Assembly (NCBI RefSeq): GCF_003289925.1
Contig: NZ_QLZQ01000007.1
Coordinates: forward strand, 62,001-126,000
DNA length: 64,000 nucleotides
Direction of reading: 5' to 3'
Origin: Planococcus maitriensis
Lineage (GTDB): Bacteria; Bacillota; Bacilli; Bacillales_A; Planococcaceae
Shown: piece by piece, positions 43,793 through 52,794 of the stretch
How the letters are laid out: every line of letters begins with the position of its first letter
Position numbering within the stretch: the first letter of the stretch is position 1
Position numbers and translations under genes: made by a program
The notes under the pieces: model-generated
What the model was told of the DNA's origin: nothing
Seen by the model: only the letters and a program-made list of their open reading frames with translations
Databases searched by the model: none

Positions 43793-44778
43793 TCCACCAG
43801 CTTCTGACCGCAGTTCGGGCAGAATTTGGCGCCACTCACTTTCTCGCCGCAATTCGGGCAGAAGTTCGGGCCTTGCTGTTTGCCAGTGTTGCCTGCAGAG
43901 GCGGCAGAACCGCCGCCCGGTTGTTTGCTCGCACCGGCTGATTCTTTTTGACCGTCCATCATCTCTTTGGCGATGTTCATCCCCATCATCATGCCGGCCA
44001 TATCGGACGCGGTATTCGATCCCGTGGATTTGCCCATCGCATCCGCGACGGAAATCTGCTGGTACTTCGAGACATCGCCGACCATTCCGTGTGATGCGCT
44101 TTTGTTGATCATGTCCTGGATTTCTTTCGGATAGTTGAAGCTCATCACTTGGAAGCCGGTCACTTTCATGCCGTCGTCCATGATTTCCATGTTCAAATCA
44201 TCTTGGATGCCCTGGCCGATTTCATGGGCATTCGACTGCAAATTGAACATGTCCTTGCCTTCACGCGTGATCCATTTCATCAATAATTGGTCGAGCCGCG
44301 CCGTAATCCGCAGCTGGACATCTTCGACCAGGTAGCTTTGTTTGACGCCTGCAACTTTGTCTATCAAATTGACGTAATCGTTCACTTTGAAATGGAAGGT
44401 GCCGTTCGCGCGGATCGGCATGCCGCCCGGAAGTTGCGGCGCAGGGATATTGATCGGGCTTTTCGTGCCCCATTTGACGGTGAATTCCTTCGTATTGACG
44501 AACAGCACTTCGACCCGCATGCCGCTGTTGAAGCCGAAACGGAAACCTTTCAAGGTCGACAAAAACGGCACGATTTCGGAGACGATGTCGTACTCGCCTT
44601 CTTGTTCGAAAATCCCTTCTATCTTGCCGTTGTTGAGGAAAATCGCATCCTGGCCTGGCCGGATGATCAACCGGCTACCTTTCTTGATTTCCTTATTCGT
44701 CCATTTCCAAAAAATCATGTCGTCGCGGAATTCTTCCCATTCCACCACATCTGAAAATTGATTGCCGAAAAATGCCAT
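43789..44778 (-). CDS. ydjI: SPFH-domain protein with C-terminal zinc ribbon (YdjI)
   Basis: A 329-residue protein: SPFH/prohibitin-like domain (about 1-240, starting MAFFGNQFSDVVEWEEF and containing WKWTNKEIKKGSRLIIRPGQDAIFLNNGKIEGIF), a Gly/Met/Ala-rich linker, and a C-terminal double CPNCG zinc ribbon. It matches B. subtilis YdjI in order and length. In that organism the PspA-YdjG-YdjH-YdjI proteins work together at the membrane under envelope stress. Start chosen at ATG 44778, where the family begins; ATG 44787 is possible. Last gene of the operon. Confidence 0.92.
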   Translation of the reverse strand: MAFFGNQFSDVVEWEEFRDDMIFWKWTNKEIKKGSRLIIRPGQDAIFLNNGKIEGIFEQEGEYDIVSEIVPFLSTLKGFRFGFNSGMRVEVLFVNTKEFTVKWGTKSPINIPAPQLPGGMPIRANGTFHFKVNDYVNLIDKVAGVKQSYLVEDVQLRITARLDQLLMKWITREGKDMFNLQSNAHEIGQGIQDDLNMEIMDDGMKVTGFQVMSFNYPKEIQDMINKSASHGMVGDVSKYQQISVADAMGKSTGSNTASDMAGMMMGMNIAKEMMDGQKESAGASKQPGGGSAASAGNTGKQQGPNFCPNCGEKVSGAKFCPNCGQKLVE

Positions 44779-44807
44779 GTTCTTCATTCCTTCCTTCTTT
44801 CGATTGC

Positions 44808-45587
44808 CTAGAAGCTGCGGCCGCCACCGCTGAATGAACGCCCACCGCCGGTCATGCCGCCGCCTCCGCCGAACCCGCCGCCATCCTTATTCTTCGGAAT
44901 CTTGCGCCGTGTCACGGTTTTATTGCGGAACCGGTCGCTATGGCTGCGCACGCGCGTATGGTCCCGGTCGACATATGTTCCTGGGGTTGTCGTCACCCTT
45001 CCGCCAGCATTGTAGAGCATCGATCCGACGACAATGCCTGCGAGCAGCAAGGCAACCGCCAAGTGAAACCAGGTTTTCAGGAAAATGCTCTCCGGGTTGA
45101 CGCCCGGCCGGTATTCCATGTATTCACTTGAAGTGACGATGGTTTCTTCGAACGCACCGGCATAATCGCCCGAACGCATTTCAGGGATGATCCGGTCAAG
45201 CACAAGATCGACACGTTCCGAATCCAGCGTCCGTTCTGCCGTGCCGAAGCCGGCAAGATACACTTCGCGCCCGCCGATATCGATCGTCAAGAGCACTGCA
45301 TCTTCCCGCCCGGTGCTGTCGGCGCGCCTGTCGAAGAAGTCACCCATATAGCCTTCGATGGATTGCCCTCCGGTACTGTCGGTCGTCAAGAACAGAAAAT
45401 CCACGCCTTGTTCCGCGCCGTATCGTTCCGCCAATGCTTCCAGTTCCTGCGCTTCCCCGGCACTGAGCAAGCCGGCTTCGTCGTGGATCAAGTCACCGGC
45501 CTGTGCTGAAACGGATAGCCCGCCAATGAAAAACAACAGCAAAATCAACATGGGCACCCGCGCCAGTTTGCTTAAAAAATCCCTCAC
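44808..45587 (-). CDS. ydjH: TPM-domain membrane protein (YdjH)
   Basis: About 259 residues: signal peptide (VRDFLSKLARVPMLILLLFFIGGLSVSAQA), an extracytoplasmic TPM domain (LIHDEAGLLSAGEAQELEALAERYG and on), one membrane segment near residue 180, and a cytoplasmic Gly-rich tail ending in GGGRSFSGGGRSF, typical of the family. It belongs to the YdjH/YgcG type. The GTG start at 45587 overlaps the TGA of ydjG (GTGA), with AGGGGG upstream, so translation is coupled; GTG 45590 is an alternative. Confidence 0.9.
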   Translation of the reverse strand: MRDFLSKLARVPMLILLLFFIGGLSVSAQAGDLIHDEAGLLSAGEAQELEALAERYGAEQGVDFLFLTTDSTGGQSIEGYMGDFFDRRADSTGREDAVLLTIDIGGREVYLAGFGTAERTLDSERVDLVLDRIIPEMRSGDYAGAFEETIVTSSEYMEYRPGVNPESIFLKTWFHLAVALLLAGIVVGSMLYNAGGRVTTTPGTYVDRDHTRVRSHSDRFRNKTVTRRKIPKNKDGGGFGGGGGMTGGGRSFSGGGRSF

Positions 45588-46612
45588 CACAAGACACCCC
45601 CTACCGCGAAGGCGATGGCTTTCATCGCCACAAAGCTCGATGTGGCGATGCCGGTGAACCACAGGGCGACTTTGCCGGCGCTGATCGGCGGCTTGCCGAC
45701 CACTTTGCCGGTCTGGCCGTTCATCGCAAAGGTATGTTCTTTATTGTCGAAATCGTAATACACCATCCACACCGGGAATAAAGTGTAATAGACTCTCTTT
45801 TTTTGCGCATCGATCTGCTTGTTCGTGTAGCTGACCGATGAATAGCCCGAAATGGTCGTGCTGATATAGGCGTCGATATACGGGACGATCTTCGATTCGA
45901 CGCGGGAAAACAATTGCTCGTCGTCGAAATCGTATTTCTCTGCCAGGAAGCCTGCCAAATACGGCATGCGGAAATCTTTCAATTCGCTGTAATCGTAAGG
46001 CTCCAGTTTATCCATCAGCACATCGTCCATTTTTTCGGAAGCATCCGCAGGCACTTTCAAATAGCTCAGATCGATTTCCCGGAATACATCATAAAAATTC
46101 GTTTCCGTATAGACCGTATCGCCGCTTTGATAGGTCCGGACCTGCGTGCCGATCGCCTGGATATGGGCTTCGCCTTCGATATCGTAAAGCCAGAACGGCA
46201 CATACATGCCGGTCATTTTCTTGATGCGGTCGCCGCTCATGAAGCCGCGTGGCGTCAAGCGCCCGCCGCGCGTCCACTTCTTGAAGGCTGCGACGGCTTC
46301 GTCTTTGCTGACGGTGAACGGAATGACTTTGGCCGGGGCGAGATCTCCCGTCAACCGGTCTGCCAATACGACCGGCGCCCCGCAGAAGCTGCAATGGGTC
46401 GCGGTCGTTTCCGCTTCAGTGAGGATAATCGCCCCGCAGTTTTCGCAATGGTATTCTTTCGCTTCGCCTTCATCGAATTTCCGTTCGATGTTCTGTTCCG
46501 GAAAGGTCTCGATATTTTCTTCGTGTCCGCAGCTCGGGCAGCTTAAATGGCCCGAGTCGCTGTCGAACGCCATATCGGCTCCGCAATTCGGGCATTTATA
46601 ATGGATGACCAA
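45584..46612 (-). CDS. ydjG: Zinc-ribbon membrane protein (YdjG)
   Basis: A 342-residue protein with an N-terminal array of four CxxC zinc knuckles (YKCPNCGADM, LSCPSCGHE, YHCENCGAII, THCSFCGAPV, within the first 80 residues), a middle beta-rich region (KWTRGGRLTPRGFMSGDRIKKMTGMYVPFW), and a C-terminal membrane segment. It fits B. subtilis YdjG, which recruits PspA to the membrane. The start is TTG at 46612 with GGGAGG eight bases upstream. It lies 48 bp downstream of pspA. Confidence 0.9.
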   Translation of the reverse strand: MVIHYKCPNCGADMAFDSDSGHLSCPSCGHEENIETFPEQNIERKFDEGEAKEYHCENCGAIILTEAETTATHCSFCGAPVVLADRLTGDLAPAKVIPFTVSKDEAVAAFKKWTRGGRLTPRGFMSGDRIKKMTGMYVPFWLYDIEGEAHIQAIGTQVRTYQSGDTVYTETNFYDVFREIDLSYLKVPADASEKMDDVLMDKLEPYDYSELKDFRMPYLAGFLAEKYDFDDEQLFSRVESKIVPYIDAYISTTISGYSSVSYTNKQIDAQKKRVYYTLFPVWMVYYDFDNKEHTFAMNGQTGKVVGKPPISAGKVALWFTGIATSSFVAMKAIAFAVGGVLW

Positions 46613-46660
46613 ACGAGTTTCCTCCCTTCGTGCTTCAGGATCCTATCCGCAACCCGGATA

Positions 46661-47377
46661 TTACTCGCCCTTATTCACTTGGCTCTTCAGCGCTTCGAGT
46701 TCATCATCCACGTTGATGCCGTTTTTCAAGGATGCCAATTCATCGTCGACATTCGGGCCGTCATCGTATTTTTTCGCCAAGTCCTTGATGCTCGTCTCGG
46801 AACTTTTATTGAGTTCAGCCATCGCTGCCGATTCGTCCAATTGCTGGTTGATTTTCTTCTCCATCGCATCGAATGCCGAAATGCGTTCGCCTGCCCCTCC
46901 GACACTGGACGCGAAATCATTCATACGCTGCTGCGTCTTCGCAACTGCCGCTTTGCCTTTCAGTTCCTGGCGACGCGATTCAAGCTCGCCGATATCGCTC
47001 TCTAATTTATCGTGCATTTGGCGCATCTGCTGCGTATTCGTCGCCGCGAGTTCGACCGCCGTCTCTTTATCCGTCACGCGTTCCGACAGTTCCGCCTTGC
47101 GCTGGAGGAATTTCCGGGCGTCGTCTTCGTTGCCCGCTTCAAGCGCCTTGACTGCGTAGCGTTGCATATCGTCCATTTCTTTCTTCAACTCATCAAGTTC
47201 GCGGCGTTCGCGTTTCTCTGCCGCCATGATCGCGGCCGTCTCGGATTTCACTTTGCCGAGGTCGCTATTCAAGTCGCGCAAATACTGGTCGATCATCTTC
47301 TCCGGGTCTTCCGCCTTGTCCAGCATTGCGTGGATATTGCTCGTCATGATATCTCTGAAACGTTTTAGGATTTCCAT
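46661..47377 (-). CDS. pspA: Phage-shock protein A / IM30 family (PspA)
   Basis: A 238-residue, almost wholly helical protein of the PspA/IM30/Vipp1 (ESCRT-III-like) family: LKRFRDIMTSNIHAMLDKAEDPEKMIDQYLRDLNSDLGKVK at the start and long heptad-rich helices up to about residue 190, then an acidic tail with two similar blocks (VDDELASLKNGIN and VDDELEALKSQVN). It binds stressed membranes and limits proton leakage. First gene of pspA-ydjG-ydjH-ydjI. A sigma-B-like promoter lies 62 bp upstream. Confidence 0.93.
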   Translation of the reverse strand: MEILKRFRDIMTSNIHAMLDKAEDPEKMIDQYLRDLNSDLGKVKSETAAIMAAEKRERRELDELKKEMDDMQRYAVKALEAGNEDDARKFLQRKAELSERVTDKETAVELAATNTQQMRQMHDKLESDIGELESRRQELKGKAAVAKTQQRMNDFASSVGGAGERISAFDAMEKKINQQLDESAAMAELNKSSETSIKDLAKKYDDGPNVDDELASLKNGINVDDELEALKSQVNKGE

Positions 47378-47438
47378 TATTCATTCTCCTCTTCCATTGA
47401 TTTATTAGGCCATGACACAAGCCTTCTTACCTGTCAGA

Positions 47439-47464
47439 TTACCCTTTGAACCGAACACTTAACC
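47439..47464 (-). promoter_or_regulatory. Sigma-B-like promoter of pspA-ydjGHI
   Basis: On the minus strand GGTTAA, 14 bp, GGGTAA, close to the sigma-B consensus GTTTAA-12..15-GGGTAT. The leader to the ATG would be about 55 nt. The B. subtilis homologous operon is known for sigma-W control; no TGAAAC-type box was found here. Confidence 0.45.
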
Positions 47465-47606
47465 CTTCCAGCCAAGTCGATGGCGGAATAGTATGAATAC
47501 GGAAGAGCGCTTGGATCGGTTTCATTTGATTGCCCTGAAATGAAAAGAACCGTCCCCTGGCGCCGGTGAAAAAGCGCTGGAAACGGTATGGTTTACAGAA
47601 AACGAA

Positions 47607-49025
47607 TCACATCGGGCCGTATTCGATGAACTGCGCAATGATGAGCGCCACGACGGCAACCGAATACCATACGATCAATAACGGGAAAATGAACTTCAGC
47701 CATTTCTCCCAACGGATGCCGCCGACAGCGAGCGTCGCCATGAAGTAGCCGGATGTCGGATAGAAAATATTCGTGAAGCCGTCACCGAGCAGGAATGCCA
47801 AGACCGCCGTCTGGCGGGTGACGCCGCTGATATCGGACAAGCCGGTCATGATCGGCATCGTCACCATCGCCTGACCGCTTCCCGATGGAATGAGGAAGTT
47901 GAGCGCTGCCTGGACGATGAGCATGAACACAGCCGTCAACGAATCCGGCATGATGCTGACGAATTCGCCGAGTGCGTAAATGATCGTGTCCATGATATCC
48001 CCGGCATCGAGGACGACCGCGATGCCGCGCGCGATGCCGACAACGATGGCGCCGAGCAGGATCTTTTTGAACCCTTCGTTGAAGGCATCCGCAATTTCGG
48101 AAGGCTTGAGACCTGCGACAAGCCCTGCCGTGATGCCGATCAAGGCATAAAGGCCGGTCAATTCACGGAAATACCATCCGTAATTCAAGAGCCCAAAGAG
48201 CAGGACGCCGAATGCCGCGAACAAAGTGAAAGCCGTCCACGCCTGGCGTTTGGTCGCCTTCACCGGAGCCATGTCTTCCACTTCCGGCTCAACCTCGTTT
48301 TCATCAAAGACGATGCTCAGCTCTGGATTATTATGGACTTTCTTGGCATAGCGCCACACATAAGCCACCCCGGCCAGCATGACGACCGCCAAGAGCACGA
48401 TCCGGAAACCGATGCCGGAATACAGCGGCAGTTCCGCAATTTCATGCGCCACCCCGAGGTTAGCCGGAATCGCAAGAGCGACAGAAAACCCGGCAATGGT
48501 CGAGACAAGCACGATGGCCGCAGCGGTGATACGGTCAAAACCGAGTTTTAAGACGAGTGGCAAAATCGCGGGCAGATAGATGAGCGACATCTCGACTTGC
48601 CCCGTGAAAGTCGTAAACAGTGCAAACGGCAGCATCAATGTCGGGATGATCCATAAGCCTTTATCGGAAAACTTGCTGGCAAGCTTATTGACGCCGAGCG
48701 CAATCACACCGGTCCGTTCGATAACCGCGAACATGCCGCCGATCATGATGATCCCGAAAATGATCTCGGCTGTCTGGATAAAGCCGTCCGGAATCGCAAA
48801 CATAAATTCAAAGAAGGTCACCGGGGACGATTCGGCGTATTCGAATGTACCTGGCACGATGACCTCCGCGCCGCTATCATTCGCCTGCCGCTCGAACTGC
48901 CCGGCTGGGATGATATAGCTCGCAAGCGAAGCGAGTGCGATCATGATGAAGAGAATGACGAAAATATGGGGCACTTTCAATTTACTTTTTTTCTTCGGTT
49001 CCTTTGTTTCCGTGTTTTGTACCAT
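47607..49025 (-). CDS. YfcC family membrane carrier
   Basis: A 472-residue polytopic carrier of the YfcC/DcuC-like type (PF03606). Typical stretches: ASYIIPAGQFER (about residue 34, following the first membrane helix), LFTTFTGQVEMSLIYLPAILPL (about 145), and the second-half hairpin motif FLIPSGSGQAMVTMPIM (about 385) with GDGFTNIFYPTSGYFMA. A hydrophilic loop near 235-265 separates the halves. Relatives move amino acids, peptides or dicarboxylates; the substrate here is unknown. ATG follows AGGAGGGG. Confidence 0.88.
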   Translation of the reverse strand: MVQNTETKEPKKKSKLKVPHIFVILFIMIALASLASYIIPAGQFERQANDSGAEVIVPGTFEYAESSPVTFFEFMFAIPDGFIQTAEIIFGIIMIGGMFAVIERTGVIALGVNKLASKFSDKGLWIIPTLMLPFALFTTFTGQVEMSLIYLPAILPLVLKLGFDRITAAAIVLVSTIAGFSVALAIPANLGVAHEIAELPLYSGIGFRIVLLAVVMLAGVAYVWRYAKKVHNNPELSIVFDENEVEPEVEDMAPVKATKRQAWTAFTLFAAFGVLLFGLLNYGWYFRELTGLYALIGITAGLVAGLKPSEIADAFNEGFKKILLGAIVVGIARGIAVVLDAGDIMDTIIYALGEFVSIMPDSLTAVFMLIVQAALNFLIPSGSGQAMVTMPIMTGLSDISGVTRQTAVLAFLLGDGFTNIFYPTSGYFMATLAVGGIRWEKWLKFIFPLLIVWYSVAVVALIIAQFIEYGPM

Positions 49026-49195
49026 TGGACCCCTCCTAATTATCTGAAAATTGATTCTAGTTTATACTATATCGGCGGAATCGACGCGCCAATTCCAAAG
49101 AATATGGATTTAGTCCTAGAAATGAAACAGCAGATGCCCTGGCCGTTTATTTAAGCACACTATCCGTTTCTTCCCGGCATTCCAACTCCATAGCA

Positions 49196-49232
49196 AAAGG
49201 CCAGCCTTCCGAAATCCGGAAAGCTGGCCATT
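49196..49232 (-). terminator. Terminator of the second TetR gene
   Basis: GGCCAGCCTTCCG pairs with CGGAAAGCTGGCC. Confidence 0.8.
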
Positions 49233-49828
49233 CAATTCACGCGAAATCCTGCCGTAAAGGAACGAAAGATGGTGATCAAGGTTTCGGTTATCTCCTTCGG
49301 CGATTTTTCGTACCCCGTTTTGGCCCAGTCCATTAACAGCCCTGCCGTCCCGTGGGCCATGTACAACTTGAAAGGCGTGGAATTGATGTCGTGATCGCCA
49401 ATCGCCGTAAGCTCGAATCGTTCTTCCAGCATTTCGAATATTGCTTGCGCCAATTCCCCGTGCAGCCCCGGTATGGTATCTTCGAGCAGATACAAATTGA
49501 AAAACGCACGGTTATCGTAAACAAAGCTTACCAATTCGAAAGAATCCACGTCCATCGCCCGGGTCAGGATATCCGCTCCCGGCTCATAACGCTCGGTGCT
49601 GGTCCGCTTGACCTGCCCGAACATTTCCTCGCGCAGCTCTTCTGCGAGATGGGGCTTATCCAGATAATACAAATAGAAAGTAGCGCGGTTATAACGTGCC
49701 CGCTGGACGATTTCCGTCACTGAGACATGGCTGAACCCTTTTTCATTGATCAGCTCGACAAACGCTTCTTTAAGATGCTGTTTGGTCCGTTCCGCCTGTG
49801 GAGACAATTTCTCTTTCTTGTTTTTCAT
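49232..49828 (-). CDS. TetR family regulator (DhaS-like C-terminal domain)
   Basis: A 198-residue TetR protein: helix-turn-helix FVELINEKGFSHVSVTEIVQRARYNRATFYLYYLDK in the first 55 residues and a C-terminal TetR_C_7/DhaS-like domain with HGTAGLLMDWAKTGYEKSPKEITETLI. It is divergent from the SDR at 49985, with a 25-bp palindrome between them, so it probably controls that gene and itself. The inducer is unknown. GAGGGGG precedes the ATG. Confidence 0.88.
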   Translation of the reverse strand: MKNKKEKLSPQAERTKQHLKEAFVELINEKGFSHVSVTEIVQRARYNRATFYLYYLDKPHLAEELREEMFGQVKRTSTERYEPGADILTRAMDVDSFELVSFVYDNRAFFNLYLLEDTIPGLHGELAQAIFEMLEERFELTAIGDHDINSTPFKLYMAHGTAGLLMDWAKTGYEKSPKEITETLITIFRSFTAGFRVN

Positions 49829-49845
49829 CGCCCATCCCCCTCAAA

Positions 49846-49886
49846 CTCGACACTTATCAAAGATCTGTCGAATTACTCGACAGATC
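49846..49886. promoter_or_regulatory. TetR-type operator between tetR and the SDR gene
   Basis: GATCTGTCGA (49862-49871), 5 bp, TCGACAGATC (49877-49886): perfect 10-bp arms. An additional half-site ACTCGACA lies at 49846-49853, repeating ACTCGACA at 49875-49882. It sits 18-58 bp upstream of the tetR start. Confidence 0.75.
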
Positions 49887-49984
49887 CGGAAATTCTACTG
49901 ATTGAGCCTCTCCATATAAAGGCATACAGTTAAAGAGTAGCCTATTTTCAGTTTAGCATAACCATAAAAAGGAGAGATGTTTCC

Positions 49985-50767
49985 ATGATTGATTACCAAG
50001 ACAAAGTCGTCATCATCACCGGCGGAGGATCCGGCCTTGGCCGTGCCGCTGCCGAATCGATCGCAGCACAGGGCGGCAAGCTCGTCCTTGTCGACATGAA
50101 TAAGGAATCGCTCGAGGAAAGCAGAAAAGAGATCCTTGCGAACTCGAAGGACGCTTCCGTTGAAATCGTCGAAGCGAACGTCACCGATGAAGAACAAGTG
50201 AAAAATTACGTCCAGTTCACGCTCGACAAATTCGGTAAAATCGATGGCTTCTTCAATAATGCCGGCATCGAAGGCAAGCAGAACTTGACGGAAGATTACG
50301 GGTCCGATGAATTCGAGAAAGTCGTCAACGTCAACTTGAACGGTGTCTTCTACGGCATGAAGCACGTATTGAAAGTGATGAAAGAGCAAGGATACGGATC
50401 GATCGTCAACACTGCATCGGTCGGCGGCATCCGCGGCGTCGGCAACCAGTCCGGCTACGCGGCGAGCAAGCACGGCGTCGTCGGCTTGACACGCAACTCC
50501 GGCATCGAATACGGCCAGTACGGCGTCAGCATCAACGCCATCGCACCAGGCGCCATCATGACCCCAATGGTTGAAGGATCCTTGAAGCAAATGGCTGGTG
50601 ATGACTGGGAAGCAGCCGGCAAGGAATTCGTCAGCGTCAACCCGATGAAGCGTTTCGGCAAACCGGAAGAAGTCGGCAACCTCGTCGCCTTCCTATTATC
50701 CGACGCAGCGAAATTCATCAACGCTTCCGTCATCCCGATCGACGGCGGCCAATCCTATAAATATTGA
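49985..50767 (+). CDS. Short-chain dehydrogenase/reductase
   Basis: A 260-residue classical SDR with TGGGSGLG (about residue 13), LVDMNKES (NAD-type Asp), [10 protein letters not shown] (about 95), [10 protein letters not shown] (about 145), YAASKHG (about 160), [12 protein letters not shown] and [16 protein letters not shown]. It is closely similar to the SDR at 39505. TetR-type operator and divergent tetR suggest substrate-induced expression. AAGGAG precedes the ATG; a terminator follows. Confidence 0.9.
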   Translation: MIDYQDKVVIITGGGSGLGRAAAESIAAQGGKLVLVDMNKESLEESRKEILANSKDASVEIVEANVTDEEQVKNYVQFTLDKFGKIDGFFNNAGIEGKQNLTEDYGSDEFEKVVNVNLNGVFYGMKHVLKVMKEQGYGSIVNTASVGGIRGVGNQSGYAASKHGVVGLTRNSGIEYGQYGVSINAIAPGAIMTPMVEGSLKQMAGDDWEAAGKEFVSVNPMKRFGKPEEVGNLVAFLLSDAAKFINASVIPIDGGQSYKY

Positions 50768-50768
50768 T

Positions 50769-50804
50769 CACGCGAACAGCCCGGGATTTCCCGGGCTGTT
50801 TTTC
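50769..50804 (+). terminator. Terminator of the SDR gene
   Basis: AACAGCCCGGGA pairs with TCCCGGGCTGTT, then TTTCATTT. Confidence 0.88.
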
Positions 50805-50909
50805 ATTTCCCGCCAAGACGCCTTGCATGCATTTCCGAATCAAATCGCAGATAATAAGAAAGTATTTACTAATGGGAAGGCTTTTACTTACCCGAATTTA
50901 AGGAGTGTT

Positions 50910-51632
50910 ATGATGCAATCAATTAAAGGAAAAACAGCAATCATTACAGGTGGAGGACGCGGCATCGGCCGTGCGACAGCCATCGCCCTAGCTAATGAAG
51001 GCGTCAATGTCGGGTTGATCGGCTTGAAGCAGGAAAACCTCGACAAAGTGTCCGTTGAACTGCAAGATGCGAATGTCAAAGTGGCAACTGCCTCTGCCGA
51101 CGTTACGGATCTCGCTGCGATTGAACAAGCAATCGAGAAACTCAAAAACGAACTTGGCGATATCGATATCCTCATTAACAACGCAGGTACCGGGAAATTC
51201 GGCGGCTTTTTGGAATTGTCACCGGAAGAATGGAAAAACATTGTCGACGTCAATTTGATGGGCGTTTATAACGCAACACGTGCCGTGCTTCCAGGCATGA
51301 TCGAGCAAAGTGCAGGCGATATCATCAACATCTCGTCTACTGCCGGACAAAAAGGCGCACCGGTTACAAGCGCTTACAGCTCTTCCAAATTCGCTGTCAT
51401 GGGCTTGACCGAATCGCTTGCACTCGAAGTACGCAAGCACAACATCCGGGTCACGGCGTTGACGCCGAGCACAGTCGTCACGGACCTGGCCCACGATTCC
51501 AATCTCATCACAGGCGATGCTGAAAAAGTCATGCACCCGGAAGACCTGGCCGACTTGATCGTCGCCAGCTTGAAGCTGCATCCGCGCGTCTTCGTGAAAA
51601 GCGCAGGATTGTGGTCGACCAACCCATCCTAA
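50910..51632 (+). CDS. Short-chain dehydrogenase (3-ketoacyl-ACP reductase-like)
   Basis: A 240-residue SDR resembling 3-oxoacyl-ACP reductase paralogues of Bacillus: TGGGRGIG (about residue 13), [11 protein letters not shown] (about 92), [11 protein letters not shown] (about 140), [26 protein letters not shown] (about 154). The C-terminus WSTNPS lacks the usual GG motif, as in members not dedicated to fatty-acid synthesis. AAGGAG lies just before the double ATG (50910/50913). Own transcript with terminator. Confidence 0.87.
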   Translation: MMQSIKGKTAIITGGGRGIGRATAIALANEGVNVGLIGLKQENLDKVSVELQDANVKVATASADVTDLAAIEQAIEKLKNELGDIDILINNAGTGKFGGFLELSPEEWKNIVDVNLMGVYNATRAVLPGMIEQSAGDIINISSTAGQKGAPVTSAYSSSKFAVMGLTESLALEVRKHNIRVTALTPSTVVTDLAHDSNLITGDAEKVMHPEDLADLIVASLKLHPRVFVKSAGLWSTNPS

Positions 51633-51633
51633 T

Positions 51634-51677
51634 AAAAAAACGGAGCTCGAGAAAATTCCTCAAGCTCCGTTTTTTTT
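51634..51677. terminator. Bidirectional terminator
   Basis: AAAACGGAGCTCGAGaa pairs with TTCCTCAAGCTCCGTTTT with one mismatch, T-runs both ways. Confidence 0.85.
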
Positions 51678-51900
51678 AGTTTCGATTATCCGGCACGTCG
51701 CGTTCATCTTCTTTAGAGACGTGTTTCGAATACTCTTTCGCGTCTTCCTGTTCATCTCTGCCTTTTTCTTCGCTGTAATCCGTTGCTTCGTTATCTCCGT
51801 CCAAGGCTTCTTTCGTCTTGTTGATCGCTTTATCGATTGCAGACTCGCGAGCCCCGACTTGCTTTTCAGGCGTGCGTCCCGCTGTTCCTTTTCTAGCCAT
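51676..51900 (-). CDS. Small hydrophilic protein (74 residues)
   Basis: Highly charged and low in hydrophobic residues: MARKGTAGRTPEKQVGARES, then Lys/Glu/Asp/Asn-rich to the end VPDNRN. It is likely disordered, similar in composition to small acid-soluble stress proteins, but no family was recognised. AAGGAGG precedes the ATG, and a terminator follows, so it is a credible gene. Confidence 0.7.
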   Translation of the reverse strand: MARKGTAGRTPEKQVGARESAIDKAINKTKEALDGDNEATDYSEEKGRDEQEDAKEYSKHVSKEDERDVPDNRN

Positions 51901-51994
51901 ACAGCAATTCCTCCTTGTCGTGCATTTTGTATACTGTACCCGCTCTTCCGGAATTTACACCTGCTTGAATGAACAACGAAGATCGATCATTTAA

Positions 51995-52183
51995 TTAGAA
52001 CATCCCGCTTTCATGATTATTGCGCCCGGCTTGCCGGCTCGCATCCGCAGCAGCAGAATCCTGGTTTGCAGTATTCGCTTTTTTATCTAAGCTGTATTTC
52101 TTTTTCGTCAATTTGTCCACCACATAACTGCCGACAAACAAAGCGCCAAAGAATCCCCAAAAGATCCACATCATCCAATGCAT
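51995..52183 (-). CDS. Small membrane protein (62 residues)
   Basis: ATG 52183 follows AAAGGGGAAGG. One N-terminal membrane helix (MHWMMWIFWGFFGALFVGSYVV), a Lys-rich stop-transfer stretch DKLTKKKYSLDKK and a hydrophilic tail. No family recognised. Single gene upstream of the acidic small protein gene on the same strand, with 94 bp between them. Confidence 0.68.
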   Translation of the reverse strand: MHWMMWIFWGFFGALFVGSYVVDKLTKKKYSLDKKANTANQDSAAADASRQAGRNNHESGMF

Positions 52184-52407
52184 AAAACCTTCCCCTTTCA
52201 TTTTTTCTTTCTCTCATTTATCCCTTTGTCCTGTAATACGTTTCCAGTTGAATAAAGTTTCAAAAGTCGGTATTTTCAGTAAATTTATAACCTGCTAAGC
52301 TAATCGTTTAACGGTTGCCGTAAATATCCAAGTGTCCTTAGGAAACTAATGATTATCTTATACTGTCTTTATTCATATTAATTCCCTATAAAATTGGAGG
52401 CAAAACT

Positions 52408-52695
52408 ATGTGGTTCCTATTCGGGCTGATTGCAATCGCAGCCACCTGCCTGAACCTTTATCTTTACGCAGCAGGCAAGGACCATAAATTAGCGATGGCC
52501 ATGGGACTGTCGTTTACCGCTCTGACCCTTGCGGCTGATTACAGTATTGTAGCTGATTAGGCCCGGGCAGAGGATTGGCCTGCGCTATCGGATGTCGTGC
52601 CGATTATGGCAATAGCGTTATGGGTGTTCACAATCATTTCGATTGTGTTGAATATTAGCCCCATGCTTTTAGAATTCAAAAGCCCGAAAGAATGA
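52408..52695 (+). pseudogene. Conserved 95-residue membrane protein interrupted by TAG
   Basis: ATG 52408 (GGAGG upstream) reads 50 residues, MWFLFGLIAIAATCLNLYLY and on to SIVAD, then TAG at 52558-52560. The same frame continues without break for 44 residues (ARAEDWPALSDVVPIMAIAL and so on) to TGA at 52695. I recognise the whole as a small Bacillus-type membrane protein with Asp-Trp after the second helix, so TAG probably replaces TGG. Either a recent nonsense mutation or a base-calling error. Confidence 0.65.
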
Positions 52696-52717
52696 TCGAG
52701 TTTCTGCAAATATCAAA

Positions 52718-52756
52718 AATCCCCGCAGTCCCTTTAATAAGGCTGCGAGGATGAAA
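52718..52756 (-). terminator. Terminator of the endonuclease gene
   Basis: ATCCCCGCAG pairs with CTGCGAGGAT; minus-strand TTTTTG follows. Confidence 0.7.
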
Positions 52757-52794
52757 GTGTTTTTATTTAACATTAATAAATCATCAGCAACTGC

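Noticed and set aside
48966..49154. Short plus-strand frame upstream of the YfcC gene
   Set aside because: It overlaps the N-terminus of the carrier gene in antisense and has no ribosome site. The intergenic tail might be remnant coding sequence, but nothing recognisable remains.
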